From Bradyrhizobium sp. Leo170 (GTDB taxonomy: Bacteria > Pseudomonadota > Alphaproteobacteria > Rhizobiales > Xanthobacteraceae), in the NCBI RefSeq assembly GCF_004296405.1, contig NZ_PSRR01000005.1, positions 1-64,000 of the forward strand: a stretch of 64,000 nt of DNA. Reading direction: 5' to 3'. Each line of letters starts with the position of its first letter. Position 1 is the stretch's first letter. The notes under the pieces are model-generated. The model did not search any database, was not told the DNA's origin, and was given only the letters and a program-made list of their open reading frames with translations. This document shows, in pieces, positions 9,367-17,592 of this stretch. Position numbers and translations under genes: made by a program.

Positions 9367-10356
9367 ATGTCCGTCACCCACTACGCGCCGCCGTCGGCGG
9401 GTCTCGCCGACTACATCGCCATCGCCCGGCCCGATCACTGGATCAAGCACGTGCTGATCGTGCCAGGCGTCGCCTTCGCGATGATCATGGCAGGGACCGG
9501 ACCGGTCGACTACGCGACGCTGGGAGAGCGCCTGCTCGCCTGCCTGTTCGTCGCCATGGCGCTGTCATCCGCCAACTACACCATCAACGAATGGCTCGAT
9601 GCCCCCTTCGACGCCATGCACCCGACCAAGCGGGCACGTCCGGCGGTGCAGACCGCGATGTCGCCCAGCATCGTCTTTGCCCAGTACATCCTCTTAACTG
9701 GCGTGGGCCTGCTCGTCGCCAACCAGCTTGGCCGGAGCTTTGCCCTCACCGCCGTCGTATTCGCCGCTTTCGGCGTCATCTACAACGTGCGCCCAATCCG
9801 CGCCAAGGATCGCGCCTTCCTCGACGTCATCGTCGAGTCCCTCAACAATCCCCTGCGCTTCCTGTTCGGCTGGTTCGCGGTGGTCCCGCATATCGCCCCA
9901 CCGATCTCGATCCTGCTTGCCTACTGGTTCGGCGGCGCCTTCTTGATGGCCGCCAAGCGCGTCTCCGAGCATCGCGCCATCGTCGAGGCCGGCGGCACCG
10001 CCAACCTCGCCGCCTATCGCCCCTCCTTCGCCGTCTATACGCATTCGAGCCTGGTGACGAGCTGCCTCGTCTATGCCCAGGGCTTCGCGTTCATGATGGC
10101 GATCTTCCTGATCAAGTACCGGATCGAATACATCGTCGCGATCCCGTTCCTGATCGCGCTGTTCGCCGCCTATATGCGGCTCGCGCTGACCCCGGATTCC
10201 GCGGCCGCGCGGCCCGAGGAGCTGATGCGGCAGCCGTCCATGCTGATTGCCGCCGCCGTCACCATGGCGCTGTTCGGCATCCTGACCTTCGTCGACCTGC
10301 CACTGCTCAACAGCCTGACCAGTTCGGACCTCATCCGCCTCAGCACGGGCCGCTGA
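9367..10356 (+). CDS. UbiA-family prenyltransferase (DPPR synthase-like)
   Basis: A 329-residue polytopic membrane protein of the UbiA superfamily. The prenyl-diphosphate/Mg site is seen as NYTINEWLDAPFDAMHPTKR near residues 72-91, and a second conserved region as GVIYNVRPIRAKDRAFLDV near residues 138-156. The motif NE.LDa.fD.xHPxKR.RP resembles decaprenyl-phosphate phosphoribosyltransferases more than ubiquinone-type enzymes. In that family it would move a phosphoribosyl group onto a polyprenyl phosphate for sugar-lipid synthesis. A membrane glycosyltransferase-like gene and a HAD phosphatase follow immediately, consistent with a polyprenyl-sugar pathway. Confidence 0.88.
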   Translation: MSVTHYAPPSAGLADYIAIARPDHWIKHVLIVPGVAFAMIMAGTGPVDYATLGERLLACLFVAMALSSANYTINEWLDAPFDAMHPTKRARPAVQTAMSPSIVFAQYILLTGVGLLVANQLGRSFALTAVVFAAFGVIYNVRPIRAKDRAFLDVIVESLNNPLRFLFGWFAVVPHIAPPISILLAYWFGGAFLMAAKRVSEHRAIVEAGGTANLAAYRPSFAVYTHSSLVTSCLVYAQGFAFMMAIFLIKYRIEYIVAIPFLIALFAAYMRLALTPDSAAARPEELMRQPSMLIAAAVTMALFGILTFVDLPLLNSLTSSDLIRLSTGR

Positions 10357-10358
10357 CC

Positions 10359-11984
10359 ATGTCGATGACGGCTTCCCTGAGCGCCCCACGAAACTACGCC
10401 GGCGTCGCAGTCGCGACGCTGGCTTTTGCCGCGCTGGCGCTTCTGCTCGATGGCCCGGTCTGGCTGGTCAAGCTGGTGCCGACCCAGGACGGCCCGGTGC
10501 ATCTGGCACAGGCCGACCTGATCGCCCGCTTCGGCTGGGGTGGCGTCCTGCAGGAGCCTGCCGCCTCCTTCTACCAGTGGAATTCGCGCATCGAACCGAA
10601 CTCCGCAATCTATCTGTTGCTCGCCGGCCTGATCCGGCTGACCGGGAATCCGCTGCTCGCCAACACGCTGTTCTTGAGCCTGTACGGGCTGATCTGGATT
10701 GCGGCCGCCTTTGCGGTGTCCCGCACTGAGACCGAGCGGCCGCTGCTGCCGATGCTGCTGCTGTTGCCGGTCGCCTTCGGCGTCTTCATCCATTGGGGCT
10801 TCTACAATTTCGCTCTTGGCGTGCCGCTGTTCCTCTTGTTCGCAAGCTTCTGGAGCAAGGTGCGCGGGCGCGGTGACATCTTCACCTTCCTCGCCACCGC
10901 GCTATTCCTGGCGGCCCTCTACCTGACCCACATCACCTCCGTGGTCGCCGCCTGCCTGCTGCTTGCGGCTGACGGTATCGCCCGTGCGCTCCGCACGCTG
11001 GAGTACGCCGGCCCGCGCGCCGCCGGCCGACGACTACTCATCGATGGCGCCTGGGCCGCTGCCGCGGCCATGCCGGTGCTGGTCCTGATCGCAGGGTTTC
11101 TCCTCGCCTACCAGAACATTCCCGGCGAGGTCCCGGGTGGCGAAGGCGGCATCACGCAGATCCTGCGCCGGATCGTTGCCGCCACGCACCTCTTCACCTT
11201 CACCTCTTGGGAGGTGGTAGCGCTGGCGCCGCTTCTGGTGGCGGTGCTGGTGGCCGGCGCCATCGCACTCCGGCGCTTGCGGTCGGGCAACCTGACCTGG
11301 CCCGTCTTCTTCGTCCTTGTCGTGCTGCTGTCGCTCCTCAACCTGAAGACCGGCTCGGCGCTGCTGTCGGAACGGCTCGCTCCCTATAGCTGGATCGCGG
11401 TCGTGCTCTTGATCGCGAGTCGCCAGCCGCACGAAGCGCTGGTGCGCATCCTATGCTTGGCCGCGATCGCCGGCCTGGTCGGCCAGACCGCGATCCGCAC
11501 GGTCGCCTACAAGAGCTGGGCGCCGGTTTTGGAAAGCGAGCTTGAGATCGGCCGCGAGAATCCCGGCAAGACCTTCGTCAACGCCGACTTGATCGCCCAG
11601 CGCGACAGCTCCCTGTTCGCCTGGCGCATTCGCCCCACTCTGCATGCGGCCCAGACCGCGGCGCTGGCTGCCCGCGGCGCGGGCCTCTCCTCCACGCTGC
11701 CCTCGACCCGCTATTTCGGCTATTTCCCGCTGCAATATGTGCCGTCGCACGATTTCCTGCGCGCGACCGCCGACTGGGAAAGCGAGCCTGATGCCGCTGA
11801 GCTGGCAAAATTCCAGAGCGCCAATCGCGGCGCGCCGCAGGTGCTGATCGTGTCGTCCTCCGACCAGAGCGGATCAGCCGTCGCAAGCAATCTCGGCTAT
11901 CGCGACTGCAAGGCGAACCGAAGCGGCGGACGCGAGATCGTGGCTTGCACGATTCCAAACCAGTTGAGTGCGATGCGTGACTGA
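10359..11984 (+). CDS. Polytopic membrane protein, GT-C glycosyltransferase-like
   Basis: A 541-residue integral membrane protein with roughly ten hydrophobic segments between residues 10 and 375 and a soluble C-terminal domain (about residues 385-541). An acidic/basic loop after the first helix (VPTQDGPVHLAQADLI) is reminiscent of the Asp-containing first loop of GT-C lipid-phosphate-sugar glycosyltransferases; this is inference by topology, not a firm match. It starts two bases after the UbiA stop and ends overlapping the HAD gene, so the three form an operon likely acting on polyprenyl-linked sugars. Confidence 0.75.
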   Translation: MSMTASLSAPRNYAGVAVATLAFAALALLLDGPVWLVKLVPTQDGPVHLAQADLIARFGWGGVLQEPAASFYQWNSRIEPNSAIYLLLAGLIRLTGNPLLANTLFLSLYGLIWIAAAFAVSRTETERPLLPMLLLLPVAFGVFIHWGFYNFALGVPLFLLFASFWSKVRGRGDIFTFLATALFLAALYLTHITSVVAACLLLAADGIARALRTLEYAGPRAAGRRLLIDGAWAAAAAMPVLVLIAGFLLAYQNIPGEVPGGEGGITQILRRIVAATHLFTFTSWEVVALAPLLVAVLVAGAIALRRLRSGNLTWPVFFVLVVLLSLLNLKTGSALLSERLAPYSWIAVVLLIASRQPHEALVRILCLAAIAGLVGQTAIRTVAYKSWAPVLESELEIGRENPGKTFVNADLIAQRDSSLFAWRIRPTLHAAQTAALAARGAGLSSTLPSTRYFGYFPLQYVPSHDFLRATADWESEPDAAELAKFQSANRGAPQVLIVSSSDQSGSAVASNLGYRDCKANRSGGREIVACTIPNQLSAMRD

Positions 11985-12618
11985 CCTTACCCTGGACATG
12001 GCCCCAACGCCGCTGAAGCGGCCGGATGCAGCCGACGCCGCCGCGGATACGCTGCTCGGCCTCCCGATATCGATGCCGCTGGTGCTGGACCTCGACGGCA
12101 CGCTCATCAAGGGCGATCTGCTCTACAAGAGCTTCTTCTCGATCCTGCGCCGCAATCCGCTGATCGTGCTCGCCTGCGCCAGATGGCTTTTGCGAGGACG
12201 CGCCGCGCTCAAGCGCCAGCTTGCGCTGCGCAACTGCATCGACTGGGATCGGCTCGAATTCCATCAGGAGGTTGTCGCGCTGGCGCACCGGGAGCAGACG
12301 GCTGGCCGCATGATCGTGCTTGCTACCGCCGCCGACGCCGTGCTCGCCGCCCAACTCGCATTCCGCCTGCCCGTCTTCGATCAGGTGTTCGCCTCCGACG
12401 GCAAGGGAAACCTGAAGGGACCGGCCAAGGCCGCGCTGCTCCGCGAGCTATTTCCGGAAGGCTTCATCTATGCCGGCGACAGCAAATCCGACCTCGCAAT
12501 CTGGGCCCACGCCAGCGGCATCATCCTCGTCAACCCGCGACGATCGATCCGTGGCGCCGCGCTGGCGCTGGGACGGCCGACGCTGGATTTATCCACCCGG
12601 CCAGACGGCCAGCGTTAA
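11968..12618 (+). CDS. HAD-superfamily phosphatase
   Basis: A 216-residue HAD hydrolase. Motif I, LVLDLDGTLIKGDLLYKS, is near residues 38-55, motif II is VLATAADAV, and motif III/IV is FIYAGDSKSDLAIW near residues 165-178. In many rhizobia such HAD domains are fused to or next to UbiA-type prenyltransferases; here they are separate genes in one operon, so it may dephosphorylate a sugar-phosphate lipid intermediate. The start is uncertain: ATG 11968 overlaps the upstream gene by 17 bases, and GTG 11977 and ATG 11998 are alternatives. Confidence 0.85.
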   Translation: MRCVTDLTLDMAPTPLKRPDAADAAADTLLGLPISMPLVLDLDGTLIKGDLLYKSFFSILRRNPLIVLACARWLLRGRAALKRQLALRNCIDWDRLEFHQEVVALAHREQTAGRMIVLATAADAVLAAQLAFRLPVFDQVFASDGKGNLKGPAKAALLRELFPEGFIYAGDSKSDLAIWAHASGIILVNPRRSIRGAALALGRPTLDLSTRPDGQR

Positions 12619-12714
12619 CAAGCGCTAACGCAATCGTTCGATTGCAATTGACGTTGCGATCCCAAGCTTAAATTTCGGCGCGTATAGAGAAGGCCAGTAG
12701 GACCCTCGCCGCCG

Positions 12715-12915
12715 ATGAATCTGCATCAGGAAACATACTCCTCCGGCTTCAAGATCGTCTGCACCGATTGCGGCAGCCTATCGATCAAGCTGGAGAGACC
12801 GGCCGCCGCATCCGGCGACACGGTCATCGAGTGCCGCTGCTGCAACGCCGTCCGCGGCACATTGGCCGATCTCAGGAATCTGGCCCGCCGCGGCCGCGAC
12901 CTCTACGAATTCTAG
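12715..12915 (+). CDS. Small zinc-ribbon protein
   Basis: A 66-residue protein with two CxxC knuckles (VCTDCGSL near residues 15-22 and ECRCCNAV near 39-46), expected to bind one zinc. It starts at ATG 12715. No catalytic motif is visible; such proteins may bind nucleic acid or protein partners. It stands alone between the HAD gene and a convergent minus-strand gene. Confidence 0.7.
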   Translation: MNLHQETYSSGFKIVCTDCGSLSIKLERPAAASGDTVIECRCCNAVRGTLADLRNLARRGRDLYEF

Positions 12916-12945
12916 CCTCGGCCTAGTATCGGGCGACCTCCGCCG

Positions 12946-14430
12946 TCAGGCGGCGTTCAAGCGAGCGCCGACGCCCGGTGCCGGAATGGTCCTGATCGGA
13001 CCGTCTCCGAATACCCAGGCTTGCTCTTCAATATCGAGCGCACTGCTTCGCAGCTTTGCGGCGTATCCCAGAAACAGGAACAATGCGAGGTCCCTGCTGA
13101 TCCTGCCATGCGCCATGCTCAGCATAAGCGTGAACACCAGGCTGCACAGCACGAAGCGGGCTTCGCGATTGATCCTCGCCAGCGAGAACATCCGCGTTCC
13201 CATCGCGTGATAGAGCAACAGGATGAGGAAGATACCCGCCGGCCAGCCGAATTCGATGATGGCCTGCAGGATCGAGTTGTGAACCTGGAAGCCTTTCAGG
13301 CACGACCGCTGGGGGAAACCGTCCAGTCCCAGTCCCGTCAGCCCCGCTTCCGGCAGCAACGCGAAGGCGTCCTTGTAGAGCTGCTGCCGGATGATGATCG
13401 AATTGTCCGGGTCGATCGAAGGACAGGAAGCTTGCGAAGGCGGAGGCGCTGGCACTGGCGGAGCCGCCTCGGTAGCAACGCGGCCTGATGCGGCGGGGGC
13501 TGGCAGTGCACTTGCCGGCGGCGAAACCGGCGGCGCCGGCGATTCATCGTTGCCCGGCTCCGCAACCTGAAAACCCAACGCCGCTTCGGCGAGCTTGGCG
13601 AATCTGAGCGTTGTTGATGACCTGACGACTGCGCCAAGCGCAACCGAAGCGATCGTGACGCACACGATCACAGCAATGAATTTGCGTTGGCCGGCCTTGG
13701 CAACCAACATCGCTGCGAGCAGCGCCACCACGATCACGATGAAGGAGTAGCGTACCATCGACGCCGCGAAGATGGCCAGGGGCACGGCCGCGAGGATCGA
13801 AATCCAAGCAGTCCGTCGCCAATTGAGTTCTGTGCAGGCCAGCGCCAGAAGCAGCAAGCCAAGCGCTGTCGTGAATTGCGCCGGCGCAGCGTCGTACTCG
13901 TCAAAGACCAGCGGCTTACCATGGTGGTCGTTCCATTGACCAAGCAGCGCCACCAGGGTGACGACGGCTCCGACCGCCACGATCGCGCCTGTGACGACCA
14001 CGAAGGCTTGAGGAACTTGCCCACAACGGGAGCTCACCCTGACCGCGGGATAGGTCGCGAGCGACAACCCCAGAAGGGCGGCCTCTTTCGGCGCAGCGAC
14101 GCCGTTGACGGCGAACGAGAGCGCGATGCCGCAACAAAACAGCACGAACAGCACGTCGCAAATGTCGGGCCTGAATTCACGCCATCTCGCCAGAAGAAGG
14201 AGCGCAGCAATTGGCGCGGCCATCAGCAGACCGGTGATTGTCGAGCCGGTCCCGGCGAAACCGTGCGCGAGCACCGCAATCGGCCCCGCGGACAGCAGTA
14301 TGGCGAACAATACCGATTGCAAAGCCCGGCCCTCGTGAAACTGATAGTGTCGAAGCTCAATCAGAAGAGTTCTCAGAACAGTTCTATATCGACTCCATGA
14401 CAGGTCTCGCAATTCCAAAGGTAGCGGCAC
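12946..14430 (-). CDS. O-antigen ligase/polymerase-like membrane protein
   Basis: A 494-residue protein with about ten transmembrane segments and a large periplasmic loop (residues ~295-390) that is Pro/Ala-rich and contains GLGLDGFPQRSCLKGFQVHNSILQAIIEFGW. That loop, with its H-N-x-x-LQ pattern before a late helix, is typical of the WaaL/Wzy (O-antigen ligase) superfamily, which acts on undecaprenyl-linked glycans. The proline-rich insertion PAPPVSPPASALPAPAASG is unusual. Monocistronic; substrate unknown. Confidence 0.8.
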   Translation of the reverse strand: MPLPLELRDLSWSRYRTVLRTLLIELRHYQFHEGRALQSVLFAILLSAGPIAVLAHGFAGTGSTITGLLMAAPIAALLLLARWREFRPDICDVLFVLFCCGIALSFAVNGVAAPKEAALLGLSLATYPAVRVSSRCGQVPQAFVVVTGAIVAVGAVVTLVALLGQWNDHHGKPLVFDEYDAAPAQFTTALGLLLLALACTELNWRRTAWISILAAVPLAIFAASMVRYSFIVIVVALLAAMLVAKAGQRKFIAVIVCVTIASVALGAVVRSSTTLRFAKLAEAALGFQVAEPGNDESPAPPVSPPASALPAPAASGRVATEAAPPVPAPPPSQASCPSIDPDNSIIIRQQLYKDAFALLPEAGLTGLGLDGFPQRSCLKGFQVHNSILQAIIEFGWPAGIFLILLLYHAMGTRMFSLARINREARFVLCSLVFTLMLSMAHGRISRDLALFLFLGYAAKLRSSALDIEEQAWVFGDGPIRTIPAPGVGARLNAA

Positions 14431-14700
14431 GCGCCGGTCGCTACTCGAAGTAAATTCGCTCTATGCTTGTGGCAATACGATGGCACCTCCAAGCGCCTCT
14501 GATCGGAACAGCTTCCGGCCTGCCATCTGATGGAACCCGGCGAGTCGCCTCGAGGCAGGAAACGCGGAGCCTTCCGTGCAGCGCCGCTGATTCCCCATCA
14601 ACACACTGCAAAGCCCTGCAGGACCCAGGGAATCTCAACGTCCTTGACTTCAAAAGACCGCCCCTTTAAGTCCCCCACGTCTCGCGGAATTGCGCATCAC

Positions 14701-14777
<77 letters not shown>

Positions 14778-14831
14778 TTTTGGCGAACAATCCCAATACC
14801 TTACCTATCGCCGCATCCCTTGCCGATGCGG

Positions 14832-14866
14832 AAAAGTGTCAGGATGGCCGGATGCCTGACACTTTT
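14832..14866. terminator. Stem-loop downstream of tRNA-Asp
   Basis: Two perfect 12-base arms, AAAAGTGTCAGG (14832-14843) and CCTGACACTTTT (14855-14866), surround an 11-base loop. The T-run in the right arm makes it a plausible terminator of the tRNA transcript. It could also be a dispersed intergenic palindrome. Confidence 0.55.
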
Positions 14867-15267
14867 GTCCGGTTTTTGTTCCAGCCCGAATCCTTTTCCC
14901 CACCTCGACTGGCAATTCCAGCGGCTTCCAAGACCACTCTTTAATATAGGCGAAAATACAGGCGAACCCGTCTCGCGGCTCGGTCCAGGTTCACCGCTCG
15001 CCCGACTCAGCGCGATGTGCCGCCATCTGCGGGGCGCCGCATGATCGCGACGCTGCGAGGACACTTCGCTGTCTTCGATCGGCGTTTTCCACAGCTTCGT
15101 ACCCCTAAAGGGGCGGCTTGGCGCGGCTGCCTGGATTGGAGCCGTGTCGGTCGGTCACCCGAGGAACTGGGGCTGTATAACCCTGCGTGGTCGCGAGATC
15201 GCTGTGCGTTGCCGCGGTTCGGATGAAATCCGGATTTGCCTTGGCGTCGAAGGCTTCGCTGATGCCT

Positions 15268-15388
15268 CATGCCGGCGCACGATCTGCCGCAGCAGGTTGC
15301 AATGGTTGCGGCGGGTCGAATAGCGTAGCTTGTGCCAGCGCGACAGCGGGTCGCGTCGGTAAAGCTTGATCAGCTTCCGAAGGGTCAT
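15268..15388 (-). pseudogene. 5' remnant of a phage-type tyrosine integrase
   Basis: Reading from ATG 15388, about 40 codons (MTLRKLIKLYRRDPLSRW, KLRYSTRRNHCNLLRQIVRRH) resemble the N-terminal SAM-like arm domain of rhizobial phage integrases (pattern LxxLIxxYxxDPxSxxxKLRYxTRxNxxxLLRxI). The frame then passes into sequence without integrase character, and no catalytic R/HxxR/Y domain is present. It lies 0.6 kb from tRNA-Asp and is best read as the scar of an earlier integrated element. The rest of 14867-15505 shows no other supportable gene. Confidence 0.55.
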
Positions 15389-15505
15389 TTTCGATGCTGT
15401 AAGTGATGATTACAAGTTCAGGGAAAGCCCTGAAAGGAGTGAGGACGACGCCCCTTGAGAGGCGTAAGATCGACGAGATGAAAGACACCTAAATCGGAGG
15501 TCGAG

Positions 15506-15886
15506 ATGGACGATCGAACCATATTGGCGGAGCTCCAGCGCCATTGGAATGCTTCAGACGCAAACGATTTCGAGACCGAGCATGACATCTATCGCGAGGA
15601 TGCCGTGCTCGACTATCCGCAGTCTGGCGAACGCATCCACGGCCGCAGGAACATTCAAGAGAGCCGATTTGTGCAGCCGAACAAGAAGCGCTTCTCCGTT
15701 CGGCGGATTGTTGGCGGCGGCGACCTGTGGGTGAGCGAATTCGTCCTGACCTATGACGGGATACCGTCCTACGTCGTGAGCATCATGGAATTTCGTGAGG
15801 GATTGGTGGCTCACGAAACGCAGTATTTCGGCGACCGGTTCGACCCCGCACCCTCACGTGCGCATCTTGTCGAGCGCCTAGGGTAG
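15506..15886 (+). CDS. SnoaL-like (NTF2-fold) domain protein
   Basis: A 126-residue protein with the small cone-shaped NTF2/SnoaL-type pattern: an N-terminal helix (ILAELQRHWNASDANDFETEHDIYREDAVLDYPQ, broken across two elements), a GERIHGRRNIQ turn and then beta strands ending with VVSIMEFREGLVAHETQYF. Members are isomerases, dehydratases or ligand-binding proteins, so the activity cannot be told. It starts at ATG 15506 after a GGAGGTCGAG site. It is probably the last host gene before the prophage, whose first recognisable gene stops at 15932. Confidence 0.8.
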   Translation: MDDRTILAELQRHWNASDANDFETEHDIYREDAVLDYPQSGERIHGRRNIQESRFVQPNKKRFSVRRIVGGGDLWVSEFVLTYDGIPSYVVSIMEFREGLVAHETQYFGDRFDPAPSRAHLVERLG

Positions 15887-15931
15887 ATCGCCGTCGGCAG
15901 TCGGCGCGAAGCCCCTGAGAGAGTGGACGGG

Positions 15932-17230
15932 CTAATTCAAACTCGCCAGCTTCTCAATCTGGTAGCGCCCAAAACGAACACTCGCCGCGCATGCATCGGT
16001 GGTCGCGGTGTCTTTCAACAGGATGCCCAATTCAACCGAAACAGTCGTCGGCGTCGCCGTGATCGCAAAGGGAACGCTCATGATCACGCCCGACCATGCT
16101 TCCTGCACCGGGTCCGTGTTGTTTCCAGCGAAAGCATAGACGCTATCCGCGCCCTGCGTAAAACCCGCCCGGAACGATGAAACTGCCGTCTGCGTGGCGT
16201 CCACCTGAATTTCGCATCCGATCTGGACAACATCGCCAGTCGAGAGCAAGCCCGTCACAGGAATAGCCCTGCTGATGCGCGCAATCTTGCCGGTTCCTGT
16301 ATATGTACCGCTGACCGCGATTTGCTGCCACTCGCCGAATCCATCCGATCTTGCGACCTTGGAGTAAGCTACGGTTGCACCGCCCGCCGCGGCACCGGCT
16401 CCCGTCCAACCCGTCGCAACCTGCCCCGTTGCGCCTGAGACCGTTCCAGTCGTTCCGGTAAGGAAGCCGTTTGCAGCGAAATTGGCCGGATCATTGTTCG
16501 TGGTGAACAGGTTCTCGCCAGGAATAGAGTGCGCCAGATACGCGTCTCTGACGACCTTAGCCATCAGGTAGGCTGCGGTCTGATTAGGATGCAACTGCGG
16601 GCTGTCCCCCGAGTAGCCATCCTTCATCGTGTGCGCGGCATCCATGTTCCCGATGACCGGCTCGAAATCGAGCACCACGACATCGTCGGCCGCCATCGCA
16701 GCGATGCCGTTGTTGGTTGCCTCCCAAAGCGCGATCTGCGGGCCATTCATAGGCAGCGCCGTCGAGCCGTAAGGCAGCATCTTGTTCACGAACGTGAAAG
16801 CGCCGATCGCTCTATTTTTAGCGATCATCGCGGTTATATTGGCCAGTGTCGTTGCTGAAGCGGTAGCAGCGAGAAGATCGTTAATTCCGATGTGGATGTG
16901 AGCAGCACCCGGATTGAACGCGATCACGTCAGTATCATATCGCGCCAGCAACTGCGCCGACGTATTGCCGCCGACACCGGCATTGCTCTTGCCCATCAGC
17001 CGAAACGGACTGTTGGCCAGGGCATTCGCCCACACATGCCAGCCACGCACCGTTTCCCACGCTCGGTTTGTGGTGAGGGAGAAGCCGTTCGCTATGATGC
17101 TGTCACCGGGGAAACTGATCGGGGTCCCGAACGGCAGCCTGACGCCCCCGCCACCGCCGTTCACTCCCCCAAGGCGAGCGCGGCCCTTCGGCGTCAGCAG
17201 TTCGCGACGAGTGCGCGGCACCTTCATCAT
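15932..17230 (-). CDS. SGNH/GDSL-hydrolase tail tip or fibre protein
   Basis: A 432-residue phage protein with an SGNH esterase domain: block I FPGDSII with Ser44, block II Gly near residue 87 (NAGVGGN), block III HIHIGIND with Asn117, and block V QLHPNQ with His214. The C-terminal ~190 residues are a Gly/Thr/Ala-rich beta domain of carbohydrate-binding type. Such enzymes on phage tails deacetylate surface polysaccharide during adsorption. The start ATG at 17230 overlaps the stop of the upstream gene (ATGA). It is the last gene of the late module, at the left prophage edge. Confidence 0.85.
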   Translation of the reverse strand: MMKVPRTRRELLTPKGRARLGGVNGGGGGVRLPFGTPISFPGDSIIANGFSLTTNRAWETVRGWHVWANALANSPFRLMGKSNAGVGGNTSAQLLARYDTDVIAFNPGAAHIHIGINDLLAATASATTLANITAMIAKNRAIGAFTFVNKMLPYGSTALPMNGPQIALWEATNNGIAAMAADDVVVLDFEPVIGNMDAAHTMKDGYSGDSPQLHPNQTAAYLMAKVVRDAYLAHSIPGENLFTTNNDPANFAANGFLTGTTGTVSGATGQVATGWTGAGAAAGGATVAYSKVARSDGFGEWQQIAVSGTYTGTGKIARISRAIPVTGLLSTGDVVQIGCEIQVDATQTAVSSFRAGFTQGADSVYAFAGNNTDPVQEAWSGVIMSVPFAITATPTTVSVELGILLKDTATTDACAASVRFGRYQIEKLASLN

Positions 17231-17556
17231 TGACCAACCAGGCGGAGAGATCTTTCGGCGGTCTGATTCACCACGGCCGCAGCCGTGCCGGATCTGATTT
17301 TGATGTGGTTGATGCCGATCCAAAGTGTCGGGTCGACCGCGATGAAACGTGATGCCGCCGCCTGGAACGAAACCTCGTTTCCGCTCGAGTCGAACAGATT
17401 CGACCAACTTGCACCGCCGTCGACGCTGACCTGGAAGGTCAGTGCTGCATTGTCCCATCCAGCCGGCATCATGATTCCGGTAATGATCTTGTTGCCGATC
17501 GGGATCGCACCAGAAAGCGATCCGCCGTTCGCGATCACGCCAGAGAATACGCTCAT
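17227..17556 (-). CDS. Phage structural protein, probably tail tip accessory
   Basis: A 109-residue, beta-rich protein starting MSVFSGVIANGGSLSGAIPI, with a repeated Ig-like feel (TFQVSVDGGASWSNLFDSSG). Small proteins of this type commonly precede tail-fibre or hydrolase genes in siphoviruses of Rhizobiales. It overlaps the SGNH hydrolase start and lies 37 bases after the tail tube gene. No enzymatic motif is visible. Confidence 0.65.
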   Translation of the reverse strand: MSVFSGVIANGGSLSGAIPIGNKIITGIMMPAGWDNAALTFQVSVDGGASWSNLFDSSGNEVSFQAAASRFIAVDPTLWIGINHIKIRSGTAAAVVNQTAERSLRLVGQ

Positions 17557-17592
17557 TGCCCCTCCCTCACTGCACCAGCGCCGCCCCTTTCC

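Noticed and set aside
9363-10358. Upstream extension of the 541-residue membrane protein to 9363
   Set aside because: That part overlaps the UbiA gene in another frame and is Arg-rich nonsense; ATG 10359 directly follows the UbiA stop.
14832-14866. Stem-loop after tRNA-Asp as attL
   Set aside because: It does not duplicate the tRNA 3' end, and phage genes start 1.1 kb away beyond a host-like gene.
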